Of a stretch of 64,000 nt of DNA, positions 44,211 to 54,516 are shown piece after piece. The number at the start of each line of letters is the position of its first letter. The stretch's first letter is position 1. A program made the position numbers and the translations under genes. The DNA is from an uncultured Alphaproteobacteria bacterium. GTDB taxonomy: Bacteria; Pseudomonadota; Alphaproteobacteria; Caulobacterales; Caulobacteraceae. A model generated the notes under the pieces. It saw only the letters and a program-made list of their open reading frames with translations, had not been told where the DNA came from and did not search any database. The DNA lies in assembly GCA_903860975.1 (NCBI GenBank), contig CAIOSI010000016.1, positions 62,001 to 126,000 on the forward strand, written 5' to 3'.

Positions 44211-46129
44211 CGAGCGGCCTTCGGCTTGAACGCCAACATCATATTTCCCGGCGCTTGGCCGAACATGCCATAGCCGGAATTGACCAGCAGCAGGCCGTTG
44301 ACGCCGACGATGGAGGCTGTGTCGATCGAGCCGCCATGGCCTTTTATCCCGTTCAAGGCGTCGAATGAGTTGGCGGTGTCGTAAGTCCAAAGAACCTTGC
44401 CGGTTTTCTCGTCGAAGACGTGCAGGTAGCCATCGAGGCTACCCTCGATCACCGTCCCGTCGATCACGGTCGGCGCGCCGGAGAACCCGAAATGACGCTG
44501 GCAGTTGGGCGAACGCTTGTCGCGGCCATTGGCGCAATCGGGACTTGAGGCGAAGTTCCACTTCACGGTTCCGGCATTGGCGTCGACGGCGTAAAGGCCA
44601 GGCTTGAGGCTTGAGTCGACGGTCTGACCAGGCAGGTCATGGCCAACGACGGCGATGGGCACGAAAAGCGTGTCGTCGTGGAAGGCGATGCCCCAATGGA
44701 TCCCGCCGTTCGGCGCACCCGTACCAATATCGCGCCTCCAAACGACCTTTCCGCTGGCTGGGTCCAGCGCCCAAAGGGTCCCGGACTTCTGTCCGGCGAA
44801 CAGCAATTCACGTCCGTCCTTCAGCTTGCCGAGTATTAGCGAGGCCCCGAAATCCACGTCGCGGTAGACGGTGTCTGAAACGCAGTTGTAGAGCCCCGTC
44901 CTCGGCTTTGGACCGCATCCGGCGTTATAAATGTCGCGCTCGGTGGCTTGCAGGCTCCAGGCCTGCTTTCCGTCGGCCAGATGGATCGCAATCAGGGCGT
45001 CAGTGTTCTTGTGGGCCGGCGGCGAGTTGCTTTCGCCGGTGCCAAAATAGATTAGACCACGCTGCTCATCGACGACGGGCGAGTTCCAAATGGGCGCGCC
45101 GGAGGGACCCAACAGCATCTTGCCGTCGCCCCGGTCGCGGACCGGCTTGGCATCCTCCATCGTGTCATAGCGCCACTGCTGTGCGCCCGTTGCCGGTTCC
45201 AGGGACAGGACGAAGCCATGGTTGGTGCAGCAAGGCACAGCATTGTCCGCCGCAGTCATGATCTCGTACTGAGACACCGGCACAATGATCCGGTCCTTCA
45301 GGATTCGAGGCGTACCCGTGGTCATCGAAAACGAGTAGGCCCCGACGTTCTTTGTCCAGACCGCCTTGCCCGTGCGGGCGTCGACGACATGGACGGTCGA
45401 GTCCAAGCCGGAGAAGGCCAACACTTTTCGGCCCGTCTTGAAACCTGGCGAGGCGATGACGCCGTAGGCGGCGCTTGTGCGTAGCGGCGCACCCTTTGGG
45501 GTGCTGTAGACCCACTTAAGACAGGGCCTGGCCGGAACGCTGACGTCGAAGGCGTACATAGCCGAGGCCTCAGCCACCGGCAGGAAGACTGTGTTTCCCA
45601 CTACGGCGGCCTGGGCGCGCATCATTGTGACGTCTGGAAAGGCGATCGCCCAGGCAAGTTCCAACCGGCTGAGGCCGGATTTGGTCAGGCCCGTCTGCGC
45701 TGATGAGAGCACACGGGTGTTGCGCGCGTCGAAGCCGAAGGTGGAGACAGCGGCGGCGCCATTGATATCGGCGTCGCGCCGGCGGGCATCGCAGGCCATG
45801 GCCTGGCTCCACGCATCTGCCGTCGCAGTGGACCTGCCGGTCAGGTAATTGATCAACTGGAGGCGGGTCTCATCGGTCAAACTGGTGCCCTGGACCTGCA
45901 TTTTCCCCTGGGTCAGCGCGTAGGTGAGCGTCTGGACGCTCATGGCCTCGAGGGTCGCCTTGGTCGGCGCGTGGGTGTCATCAGGACGGTCGTGGCAGGC
46001 CGCGCAGTGTTGCCGATAGAGGGGCTGACCGGGGTGAGGGATGGGCACCTGCGCCATCGCGCCACTGCTCAAAAGAGCGCCGATCAAGGCCGCTAGCGCG
46101 GCTGTCGCTGTAAGGCGTAGCGGGTACAT
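44207..46129 (-). CDS. Exported heme-containing quinoprotein, polyvinyl-alcohol dehydrogenase-like
   Basis: A 640-residue protein with a signal peptide (cleavage after A-M-A-Q near 26), a cytochrome c motif C-A-A-C-H at 42-46, and a PQQ beta-propeller. Repeats such as T-G-K-A-V-W-T-K, S-G-K-V-V-W-R-R and T-G-K-V-L-W-T-Y are propeller tryptophan-docking-like motifs. Adjacent cysteines in V-P-C-C-T-N recall the vicinal disulfide of PQQ alcohol dehydrogenases. N-terminal heme plus propeller at ~640 residues is the layout of polyvinyl-alcohol dehydrogenase. An in-frame start at 46264 exists, but the ATG at 46129 has GGGAGACGAGG upstream. Confidence 0.85.
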   Translation of the reverse strand: MYPLRLTATAALAALIGALLSSGAMAQVPIPHPGQPLYRQHCAACHDRPDDTHAPTKATLEAMSVQTLTYALTQGKMQVQGTSLTDETRLQLINYLTGRSTATADAWSQAMACDARRRDADINGAAAVSTFGFDARNTRVLSSAQTGLTKSGLSRLELAWAIAFPDVTMMRAQAAVVGNTVFLPVAEASAMYAFDVSVPARPCLKWVYSTPKGAPLRTSAAYGVIASPGFKTGRKVLAFSGLDSTVHVVDARTGKAVWTKNVGAYSFSMTTGTPRILKDRIIVPVSQYEIMTAADNAVPCCTNHGFVLSLEPATGAQQWRYDTMEDAKPVRDRGDGKMLLGPSGAPIWNSPVVDEQRGLIYFGTGESNSPPAHKNTDALIAIHLADGKQAWSLQATERDIYNAGCGPKPRTGLYNCVSDTVYRDVDFGASLILGKLKDGRELLFAGQKSGTLWALDPASGKVVWRRDIGTGAPNGGIHWGIAFHDDTLFVPIAVVGHDLPGQTVDSSLKPGLYAVDANAGTVKWNFASSPDCANGRDKRSPNCQRHFGFSGAPTVIDGTVIEGSLDGYLHVFDEKTGKVLWTYDTANSFDALNGIKGHGGSIDTASIVGVNGLLLVNSGYGMFGQAPGNMMLAFKPKAAR

Positions 46130-46293
46130 CCTCGTCTCCCCTTTTTTCTCGTTAGACCAAGGATAAGCGATCTGGGCGCAGAAGCCGCAAGTCAAATGCA
46201 CGGGAACCTGCTGCCTGACCCCGCCCTTGACGTCTTTAGGGCCCACACCGCAAATGGCCGCCAAATCAAACGCACGTTTTAGGGGCCCAAGCC

Positions 46294-47091
46294 ATGAGCG
46301 AAGTGATGGACAAGACCGGTAGCCTGGCGGGCACGCTGTTCGACCTGACCGGCAAGGTGGCGGTCATCACGGGGTCCTCGCGCGGCATCGGCAAGGCCAT
46401 CGCCGAGCAGATGGCGGCTCATGGCGCCAAGGTGGTCATCTCTTCACGCAAGGCGGGGCCCTGTGAAGACGTGGCCGCTGCGATTAATGCGCGCGCCGCG
46501 GGCCACGCCATAGCGGTTCCAGCCAACATCTCTTCGAAGGACGACCTGCAACGGCTGATGGACGAGACCCGCAAGGCTTTCGGCAAGATCGACATTTTGG
46601 TCTGCAACGCGGCTTCGAACCCGTTCTACGGCAGCCAGCTTGATATCTCGGACGACGCCTTCGGCAAGATTCTCTCGAACAACATTGTGGCCAACAACTG
46701 GATGATTGGCATGGTCGCCCCGGAAATGAAGGAACGTAAGGACGGGGCCATTATCATCGTCTCGTCGATTGGTGGCCTGCGTGGCTCGACGGTGATCGGC
46801 GCCTACTGCATCTCCAAGGCTGCTGACATGCAGCTTGCTCGAAATCTCGCCCAGGAGCTCGGCCCGCACAATATTCGGGTCAATTGCGTCGCGCCGGGTC
46901 TCGTGAAAACTGATTTTGCAAAGGCGCTTTGGGATACCCCCGAAGGCGAGTTGCGCGCCAGTTCCGGCACACCGCTTCGTCGCCTGGGTGAGGCCGACGA
47001 CCTGGCTGGAGCTGCGGTCTATCTGGCGTCACGCGCAGGCGCCTGGACGACAGGCCAGACCATTGTCGTCGATGGCGGGGCGACTTGCTGA
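46294..47091 (+). CDS. Short-chain dehydrogenase/reductase
   Basis: A 265-residue classical SDR. Cofactor motif T-G-S-S-R-G-I-G (26-33), N-A-A, catalytic Ser in V-S-S-I-G-G and Y-C-I-S-K. The C-terminus V-V-D-G-G-A-T-C is typical of SDR family 4-like enzymes. Substrate unknown. It is divergent from the quinoprotein gene, sharing a 164-bp upstream region, so a joint alcohol-to-acid route is conceivable. Confidence 0.9.
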   Translation: MSEVMDKTGSLAGTLFDLTGKVAVITGSSRGIGKAIAEQMAAHGAKVVISSRKAGPCEDVAAAINARAAGHAIAVPANISSKDDLQRLMDETRKAFGKIDILVCNAASNPFYGSQLDISDDAFGKILSNNIVANNWMIGMVAPEMKERKDGAIIIVSSIGGLRGSTVIGAYCISKAADMQLARNLAQELGPHNIRVNCVAPGLVKTDFAKALWDTPEGELRASSGTPLRRLGEADDLAGAAVYLASRAGAWTTGQTIVVDGGATC

Positions 47092-47204
47092 ACCGAGTGC
47101 GGCCACAACGTCGTCCGCCGCCGGTGACGCTCGGGTTGGTGGTGCAGGCCGCTCCGCTTGGATCAGCCGGTGGCTGACCGGAGCGGGCGCTGTTGGAGGA
47201 CGAG

Positions 47205-47627
47205 CTACTCCGCCACCGTCTCGCCGGACCCACCAAATTCCGTTGGAAAGTCCTTTAACTTGGGTAGGCCGTCCTTCATCGGCAGGACGGTCTCGGAATA
47301 GTTGATATGCAAGCCCGGTTGGAATTCCAGCGTCGGGATAGTGACTGCGAAGACATCGACCAGACCCAATGGCGGGTGGTCGGTCATCAGGTGGCCGCCG
47401 CACGCGGTGCAGTACTTGCGGTGGCTGACCTCGGTCTTGTGATAGGTCGCGACCTTGTCGGCACCCTTGGTGACCTTCACCGCATCAGGCTTCCAGAGGC
47501 TGAAGGCGTTGACCGGGCCGCCGGACCACGATCGGCACGAGCGACAATGGCAATAGCCCATGCCTTCCGGTGATCCGCTGACCTCGATTGTCACCGCACC
47601 GCAGAAGCAGCTTCCTGTGTGGCTCAT
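47205..47627 (-). CDS. GFA-family zinc protein (glutathione-dependent formaldehyde-activating-like)
   Basis: A 140-residue protein with the family's Cys pattern: C-F-C (7-9), C-H-C-x2-C (26-31) and C-x2-C in Y-C-T-A-C-G-G. These bind zinc. Members resemble Gfa, which was proposed to speed S-hydroxymethylglutathione formation, but most have no proven role. The start at 47627 has GGGAGA upstream and is preferred to 47669. Confidence 0.88.
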   Translation of the reverse strand: MSHTGSCFCGAVTIEVSGSPEGMGYCHCRSCRSWSGGPVNAFSLWKPDAVKVTKGADKVATYHKTEVSHRKYCTACGGHLMTDHPPLGLVDVFAVTIPTLEFQPGLHINYSETVLPMKDGLPKLKDFPTEFGGSGETVAE

Positions 47628-47899
47628 GGAAATCTCCCGATATCCGTCTGATCCGATGTTGAACCGCATCGCAAGCTCCGCGGTAAGGCGTTCTGATGGA
47701 CATCTAGGAGCGACGATTGCGGTAATGGCAAGTGCGCCCAGGCCTTCAAAATCATCTCGGTCCGCCGTTGAGCTCAGAGCTACAGTGCGCCGGCGATTGG
47801 CGGAATTCTAGATGACCGCGAAGAGTCGGCCTTGGGCATTGCGTCTGTGGGTCGTTTTGTCGGCGCTGGTGACAGCATTCTCGAAAGATCGAGGTTCGA

Positions 47900-49066
47900 T
47901 CAGGCCCCGCGCGATTGTTCTCTTGCTCTGGCCAGCCGTTGAATGCCCGCGTCGAGCGTGCCGTCACGCTTCGAAAAGCAGATACGCACGATGTTCGTGA
48001 CTGCGTCGTCCTCGTAGAGGGCCGAGACCGGTATCGCTGCAACTCCAGCTTCTTTCACAGCGCGAAGGCAGAAGTCGCGATCGCCCTCAAACACGCCAGA
48101 TGCGGTCAGGTCGATGTTCAGAAAATAAGTACCCTGGGATGGAAGGACCGAAAAGCCCGCCCGCGTCAGGCCGTTGACCAACCGGTCTCGGGATCGTTCC
48201 AGATCCCGCGGCATCTGGCGGAACCAATCCAAGGCGTTTTCAAGCCCCCAGGCGACCGCGCTTTGCAGGTTCGGTGGGGTCGTGAAGGTCAGGAATTGGT
48301 GGGCTCGGCTTAGGCTATAGGTTAGCTGCGGGGCGGCGCAGAGGAAGCCGACCTTCCAGCCCGTGAGTGCGAACATCTTTCCAGCGGAACCGATTTTCAC
48401 GCAGCGTTCGCGCATGCCTGGAAAGGCCATCAATGGCCGGTGAATGCCATCGCCGAACACCACTTTCTCCCAGACTTCGTCGCAGATCGCCGTTACATTG
48501 TGGGCGACGCAGAGCTCGGCAAGCTGGGCGAGGTCCTCTTCGGGCAGAACCACGGCCGCCGGGTTGTTTGGATTGTTGAGCACCACGAAACGTGTGGACG
48601 CGCTGAACGCGGCTTCCAGCATCGCCCGGTCGAACCGCCAGTTCGGTGGCTGCAAACGAACCAGCTTCGGGACTCCGCCAGCCCGGCGGATCAAGGGCAA
48701 GTAGGCGTCATAAAGCGGTTGGAATACGATAACCTCATCGCCCGGTTCAATGAGGGCGAGAAAAGCTGCGGCCAAGGCCTCGGTGGCGCCGGAGGTGATT
48801 GTGACCTCGCTCGCCCAATCGAGATCCAGGCCTTGGGTGCGCGCATAGTGGCCGGCTACGGCCTGTCGCAGTTCTGGCAGGCCGGCCATCGGGGGGTATT
48901 GATTATAGCCGTTCAACACGGCGTCGGCCGCCTTGGCGCGGATCGCCTCGGGGCCTGGATCGTCTGGAAAGCCTTGGCCGAGATTGACGGCGCCCAGGGT
49001 CCGGGCGAGACCCGACATCTCCTCGAAGATCGTCGTCGGTAAGCTTGAGTAGATCGGGTTGGCCAT
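47900..49066 (-). CDS. PLP-dependent aminotransferase, class I/II
   Basis: A 388-residue fold type I aminotransferase. N-terminal G-Q-G-F-P-D and G-Y-N-Q-Y-P-P-M-A-G; N-N-P-N-N-P; D-E-V-W-E; the PLP Lys in S-A-G-K-M-F-A-L-T-G-W-K-V-G; and a C-terminal Arg in V-R-I-C-F. The pattern is close to kynurenine/methionine aminotransferases (YbdL, KAT). Exact amino-acid preference is not inferable. The short upstream gap 47628-47899 shows no gene. Confidence 0.92.
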   Translation of the reverse strand: MANPIYSSLPTTIFEEMSGLARTLGAVNLGQGFPDDPGPEAIRAKAADAVLNGYNQYPPMAGLPELRQAVAGHYARTQGLDLDWASEVTITSGATEALAAAFLALIEPGDEVIVFQPLYDAYLPLIRRAGGVPKLVRLQPPNWRFDRAMLEAAFSASTRFVVLNNPNNPAAVVLPEEDLAQLAELCVAHNVTAICDEVWEKVVFGDGIHRPLMAFPGMRERCVKIGSAGKMFALTGWKVGFLCAAPQLTYSLSRAHQFLTFTTPPNLQSAVAWGLENALDWFRQMPRDLERSRDRLVNGLTRAGFSVLPSQGTYFLNIDLTASGVFEGDRDFCLRAVKEAGVAAIPVSALYEDDAVTNIVRICFSKRDGTLDAGIQRLARAREQSRGA

Positions 49067-49127
49067 TAGATCATCGAGTTTGAGGGCGAAGCTTCGCCTT
49101 CATGACCTGACTGGAGCCAGCCCGTCC

Positions 49128-49586
49128 ATGGAGATCGTCGAGTTCACTGCTGAACATGCCGAAGCGTTCCGGTTGCTCAATGAGGCGTGGATTTCGAAAG
49201 ACTTCGCCCTTGAGGCCAAGGACCGAGAGGTGCTGGGAGACCCACAAGGCGCGATCATCGCCAAGGGTGGGAAGGTTTTCATCGCCTTGAAAGATCACCA
49301 CGCTGTGGGCTGCGTTGCGTTGCTGAAGATGTCTGACGGCGGCTATGAGGTCGCCAAGATGACGGTGGCCGAGGAGATGCGCGGCTTAGGCCTTGGGCGT
49401 GACTTAATGCAGCGCTGCATCGACGTTGGCGCGGCTGATGGGGCACCCAGGCTCTACCTCGAGACCAATTCCAGCTTGGCGCCCGCGTTGGCCCTTTATC
49501 GCGCCATGGGGTTTCAGCAGCTTGCGCGGAGCGATACGGCGTACCTGCGCGCCGATGTCTTCATGGAACGGCGCTACGAGCTGTGA
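49128..49586 (+). CDS. GNAT-family N-acetyltransferase
   Basis: A 152-residue protein with the acetyl-CoA loop M-R-G-L-G-L-G-R-D-L-M and the C-terminal A-L-A-L-Y-R-A-M-G-F motif. The N-terminus E-I-V-E-F-T-A-E-H-A resembles the PaiA/YhfO-like group. The frame is open back to 49059, overlapping the aminotransferase start; the ATG at 49128 with GGAG upstream is preferred. It overlaps the convergent TrhA gene by 13 bp. Confidence 0.85.
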   Translation: MEIVEFTAEHAEAFRLLNEAWISKDFALEAKDREVLGDPQGAIIAKGGKVFIALKDHHAVGCVALLKMSDGGYEVAKMTVAEEMRGLGLGRDLMQRCIDVGAADGAPRLYLETNSSLAPALALYRAMGFQQLARSDTAYLRADVFMERRYEL

Positions 49587-50248
49587 CTGGCGAGCACGAC
49601 CCCAACCAATACGGCCGCCCAGTGGGTGGCGGCTGCGGCCACCACATGGCCATGCCAGATGGCCCGGGAGAATTTCAGGCGCTTGTTGACGTAGAAAATC
49701 ACGCCGGTTGAATAGAGCACGCCGCCGGCGACCAGCAGCAGGAGAGCAACCCATGTGACGTGGTCGATCATGGGCTTAAGGGCGATGATCACCAACCAGC
49801 CCAGCGCCAGATAGACGGCGACCCAGAGCTTGCGGTCAACTTTGGGCAAGAAGAGCTTGCCCAGAGCTCCGACGCCGGCAATCGACCAAACAGCTATCGT
49901 CATGCCCGATGCCCAGGCTCCGGTCAGATTGTGGATCGTAAAGGGCGTGTAAGAACCCGCGATCATCAGAAAGATGCCGGCGTGATCGAGCCTGCGTAGC
50001 ATTGGCCGATACGGGGCCCTGGCGAAATTATAGGCGGTGGAGAAGGCGAGCATGGCCAACACGCCTGCCGCATAGATTGAGACCCCGACCACCCGGCTGA
50101 TCGAACCTGCGCGCACGCCCAGAACCAGCAGCACGATCCCGCCCACCAAGGCCAGCGTCAGGCCCACGATGTGGACAACCAGATCGGCGCACCTGGCGGC
50201 CGGCGTGGGATAGTGGCGAGGCGGCTTGATGGGTTCGACTTGGGTCAT
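49574..50248 (-). CDS. trhA: Hemolysin III / PAQR-family membrane protein TrhA
   Basis: A 224-residue protein with seven transmembrane segments. The PAQR-type metal motifs are present: S-T-A-Y-N-F (first), R-R-L-D-H-A-G-I-F-L-M-I-A-G-S-Y-T-P-F (second) and a His pair in A-I-W-H-G-H-V-V-A-A-A-A-T-H (third). Members influence membrane fluidity; hemolysis is not implied. The ribosome site GAGGGAGA is inside a small hairpin (GAGGG-AGAC-CCCTC, 50249-50262) directly before the ATG. Confidence 0.9.
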   Translation of the reverse strand: MTQVEPIKPPRHYPTPAARCADLVVHIVGLTLALVGGIVLLVLGVRAGSISRVVGVSIYAAGVLAMLAFSTAYNFARAPYRPMLRRLDHAGIFLMIAGSYTPFTIHNLTGAWASGMTIAVWSIAGVGALGKLFLPKVDRKLWVAVYLALGWLVIIALKPMIDHVTWVALLLLVAGGVLYSTGVIFYVNKRLKFSRAIWHGHVVAAAATHWAAVLVGVVLASHSS

Positions 50249-50293
50249 GAGGGGTCTCCCTCAGACGAAAATCTCATGCCCGGCGTCCGACTC

Positions 50294-52126
<1,833 letters not shown>

Positions 52127-52357
52127 GGGATTCTTGAACGACGGGCTCGGGGAGCGAGGACGGCGCGCTTGTAGGGGAGAGAAGCTGCAACCGCCAGCTT
52201 GAACTGGTCGTCAGCAATCCTGCGGTTGGGTCTTCGATGCGACTTTATTGTGCGGTGCAACCCAGATTGGCGATCATTTCTGATATCCAGTACGCAGAAA
52301 AATATGGATTTTTTGCTCAAGCTTTCATGAAAATGCAGGTTTTTTTGTCGCACCCGC

Positions 52358-52386
52358 TTGCGTCGTTGTGCGCCGCACCGTACATT
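52358..52386 (+). promoter_or_regulatory. Predicted promoter of the small RNA
   Basis: TTGCGT (52358-52363) and TACATT (52381-52386) are separated by exactly 17 bp. Both boxes match the vegetative consensus at four of six positions or better. Transcription would start near 52393. No protein gene follows on this strand before a strong terminator. Confidence 0.55.
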
Positions 52387-52392
52387 CAATTT

Positions 52393-52473
52393 GTGAGGCG
52401 GCTCTGCCGCTTCTGCCCTTCCTGGGCGTTTCCTCCCTATGAACTGCCGCGCCCCAGGGCGCGGCTTTTTTTT
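52393..52473 (+). ncRNA. Candidate small regulatory RNA with CCUCC motif
   Basis: About 80 nt between typA and the amidohydrolase gene, both on the other strand. Predicted fold: hairpin GCGGC-UCU-GCCGC (52398-52410), hairpin GCCC-UUCCU-GGGC (52415-52427), an unpaired stretch with CCUCCC (52432-52437), and an intrinsic terminator (52446-52473). The C/U-rich loops could pair with Shine-Dalgarno sequences of mRNAs, as in several alphaproteobacterial sRNAs. A promoter lies at the right distance. I cannot name a known family. Confidence 0.6.
52446..52473 (+). terminator. Strong intrinsic terminator without a protein gene upstream
   Basis: GCCGCGCC (52446-52453) and GGCGCGGC (52458-52465) form a perfect 8-bp GC stem with loop CCAG, followed by eight T (52466-52473). 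The T-run shows it acts on plus-strand transcripts, yet no plus-strand CDS precedes it. Confidence 0.9.
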
Positions 52474-52518
52474 GGTCAGTACGACCGAATTCAGATCGGA
52501 AGCTGCGAAGATTGAGCT

Positions 52519-53424
52519 TCAACCTGTCTTCAAGGCCCGCCAGTCGGCTCCCGCCAAAGCGCAGGTCAATTGCTCAAGGTTGGCCTTCAGGTCCTCGAAT
52601 CCCGCCGTCGGCGTCAGTCTGGCTTCATCCAGGTAAAGTCCGCGGTTGATCTCGATCTGAAGGGCATGAGTGCGCCGCGCAGGGCGGCCATAGTGCTCCG
52701 TCGTGTAGCCGCCCGCGTAAGGGGCGTTGCGCGCCACACGGTAGCCCATCGCCTCCAGCTCTTGCTCTACGCGTTGGGTCAGGACGCCCGCGCAAGCCGC
52801 ACCGAACCGATCACCCAGGACGAAATCGCTTGACCGGTCGCGTCCACCAGAGCGAGCGGCTGCGGCGGGCATGGAGTGCCAGTCGATGAGGATCGCAAAA
52901 CCATGCGCACGGCGCGCCTCGGCGATCAGCCGTTCTAAGGCGGCATGGTAAGGCCGGTGGGCGGCCTCGATCCGGCCCCTGGCTTCGGAGAACATAAGCT
53001 TTCGCGCATAGATCTCCTGGCCTTCGGAGACCACGCGGGCGATGGCGCCGAGCCCGGCCGCCACACGTGCGGTTTTGGCGCGGGCGAACTCTGGCAACTG
53101 ATCCTCGAACATTCCGGGATCGAGTTCGAACGCCTCGCGGTTCAGGTCGATGTAGGCGCGCGCATATCGGGCGGTGATCGTGGTGGCTCCCAGCGATGGA
53201 GCCGCCACGATCAAGTCGTCGACGAAGGCATCCTCGGAGCGGCGGATCGCTTGGGCGTCAAGGCGGGCGGCCGACATCATGTCGTCGGGATAATCGCGTC
53301 CAGAATGTGGGGATGCAAACACCAGAGGCGTCGGCGGTGGCTGGCCGTCCGTAGCGGCGCGCCAAAGGCCAAATGCCGGGCGAGCAGCCTTATCCTCGGC
53401 GGCGATGGGCTCCCAGGCGTTCAT
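52519..53424 (-). CDS. N-formylglutamate amidohydrolase family protein
   Basis: A 301-residue zinc hydrolase-like protein. Conserved blocks: F-A-S-P-H-S-G-R-D-Y-P (with metal ligand His), D-L-N-R-E-A-F-E-L-D, I-D-W-H-S-M-P-A and L-Q-I-E-I-N-R-G-L-Y. N-formylglutamate amidohydrolase is the last step of one histidine-degradation route (HutG2), but no other hut gene is present, so the natural substrate is open. It is divergent from cpdR. Confidence 0.9.
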   Translation of the reverse strand: MNAWEPIAAEDKAARPAFGLWRAATDGQPPPTPLVFASPHSGRDYPDDMMSAARLDAQAIRRSEDAFVDDLIVAAPSLGATTITARYARAYIDLNREAFELDPGMFEDQLPEFARAKTARVAAGLGAIARVVSEGQEIYARKLMFSEARGRIEAAHRPYHAALERLIAEARRAHGFAILIDWHSMPAAAARSGGRDRSSDFVLGDRFGAACAGVLTQRVEQELEAMGYRVARNAPYAGGYTTEHYGRPARRTHALQIEINRGLYLDEARLTPTAGFEDLKANLEQLTCALAGADWRALKTG

Positions 53425-53560
53425 AGGAGGATATAAAACGCCCAGCGCCAGCCTCGGTCAAAGAGTAATGGTCCCAAGAGGTTCATCGCGCCTTTACCGA
53501 TCCGATCATAAGGTCGTTGTCTACAGAACAATCCCTCATCAACCCGTCCGAAGAGACCAT

Positions 53561-53917
53561 ATGCCCCGCATCCTCCTGGCCGAAGACGATGACAGCCTCC
53601 GAGGCTTCCTGGCGCGCGCGCTGGAACGGGCCGGCTACGAAGTCGTGGCCTGCGCAGACGGCGAAGAGGCCGCTGCGATTTTGAACCAACAGTGGGATCT
53701 ACTGCTGACCGATATTGTCATGCCCGGGATGGACGGAATCGAAGTGGCGCGCCAGGCCGCAGCATTGCACCCGGACCTGCGCATCATGTTCATCACAGGT
53801 TTTGCGGCCGTCGCGCTCGCCGCCGGGAGCCAGGCTCCGGCCGGAGCCAAGGTGCTTTCCAAGCCAATCCACCTTCGCGAGATCGTCTCTGAAGTCGAGC
53901 GGATGATTGCCGCCTAG
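53561..53917 (+). CDS. cpdR: Single-domain response regulator CpdR
   Basis: A 118-residue stand-alone receiver. It starts M-P-R-I-L-L-A-E-D-D-D-S-L-R-G-F-L; acidic pocket Asp9-Asp11, phospho-acceptor Asp51 (L-L-L-T-D-I-V-M-P-G-M-D-G), Thr79 in F-I-T-G-F-A-A-V-A-L and Lys101 in S-K-P. The protein ends in Ala-Ala, like Caulobacter CpdR, an adaptor that, when unphosphorylated, steers ClpXP to substrates such as PdeA and allows CtrA degradation. CckA-ChpT would phosphorylate Asp51. The frame is open to 53405, but the ATG at 53561 with an AAGAGA site matches CpdR exactly. Confidence 0.9.
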   Translation: MPRILLAEDDDSLRGFLARALERAGYEVVACADGEEAAAILNQQWDLLLTDIVMPGMDGIEVARQAAALHPDLRIMFITGFAAVALAAGSQAPAGAKVLSKPIHLREIVSEVERMIAA

Positions 53918-53988
53918 CTGACTGACAAGCCACGCTTGCGCGGGGTGGCCCTCATCGGTATATCCCCGCCTTCCCGAGGCCACGGCTT

Positions 53989-54063
53989 GGACGCGTAGCT
54001 CAGCGGGAGAGCACCTCGTTGACATCGAGGGGGTCACAGGTTCGATCCCTGTCGCGTCCACCA
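53989..54063 (+). tRNA. tRNA-Val (anticodon GAC), CCA encoded
   Basis: A full cloverleaf: acceptor GGACGCG (53989-53995) with CGCGTCC (54053-54059), D-arm AGCTC...GAGCA, anticodon stem CCTCG/CGAGG around the loop TTGACAT (anticodon GAC), T-arm ACAGG-TTCGATC-CCTGT, discriminator A and an encoded CCA (54061-54063). It lies 71 bp after cpdR. Confidence 0.95.
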
Positions 54064-54516
54064 CCGGCCCTTATCTCAGCCTCGCGAGCGCCAGTGCGCG
54101 GGCAAGCGTCGACATTCTCTTTCGCGCGACATTTCCGCAACAAAGTGTCCCTCGGACACACTTTCGAATAATCGGTACGGATTTTCAGAGTCTTCGGCGG
54201 TGTCAAAATGCCTGCGAGAAAATTCGCTTTATATGAATAAAAAATAACAGGAATTTCGGCATTAGGCCGTTCAGGGTCTAGCTTTTTCACCGCTTAGACG
54301 AGGTCCAAATTTCCAATTTCAGAATTATCAGTAGGCCCTTCTGGATCGTCTTCTGAGCCAAAAGCGAGGTCCAAATTTTCGTGCTTCTTATAAGATTGTC
54401 CGATTGCCGGCACGAAAAGAACTGGCGCTTCCTAAAAAGTCATCCAATGCTCATCCCAATCTAAGGCTGAAACTCGCATCAGACGAGGCAGCCAAAACAC
54501 CGGGAGGAAGCTAACC
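54064..54516. promoter_or_regulatory. AT-rich leader between tRNA-Val and the TonB receptor
   Basis: 453 bp with lower GC than the rest of the window and no gene. The 14-mer CGAGGTCCAAATTT occurs twice in direct orientation (54299-54312 and 54365-54378), 66 bp apart, which suggests paired regulator sites for the receptor gene. An imperfect dyad GTGTCC-CTC-GGACAC lies at 54145-54159. The GGGAGGAAG site (54500-54510 area) precedes the receptor ATG. Confidence 0.5.

Noticed and set aside
54043..54063. Attachment site of an integrated element at the 3' end of tRNA-Val
   Set aside because: No second copy of the tRNA 3' end and no integrase gene were found in the following 10 kb.
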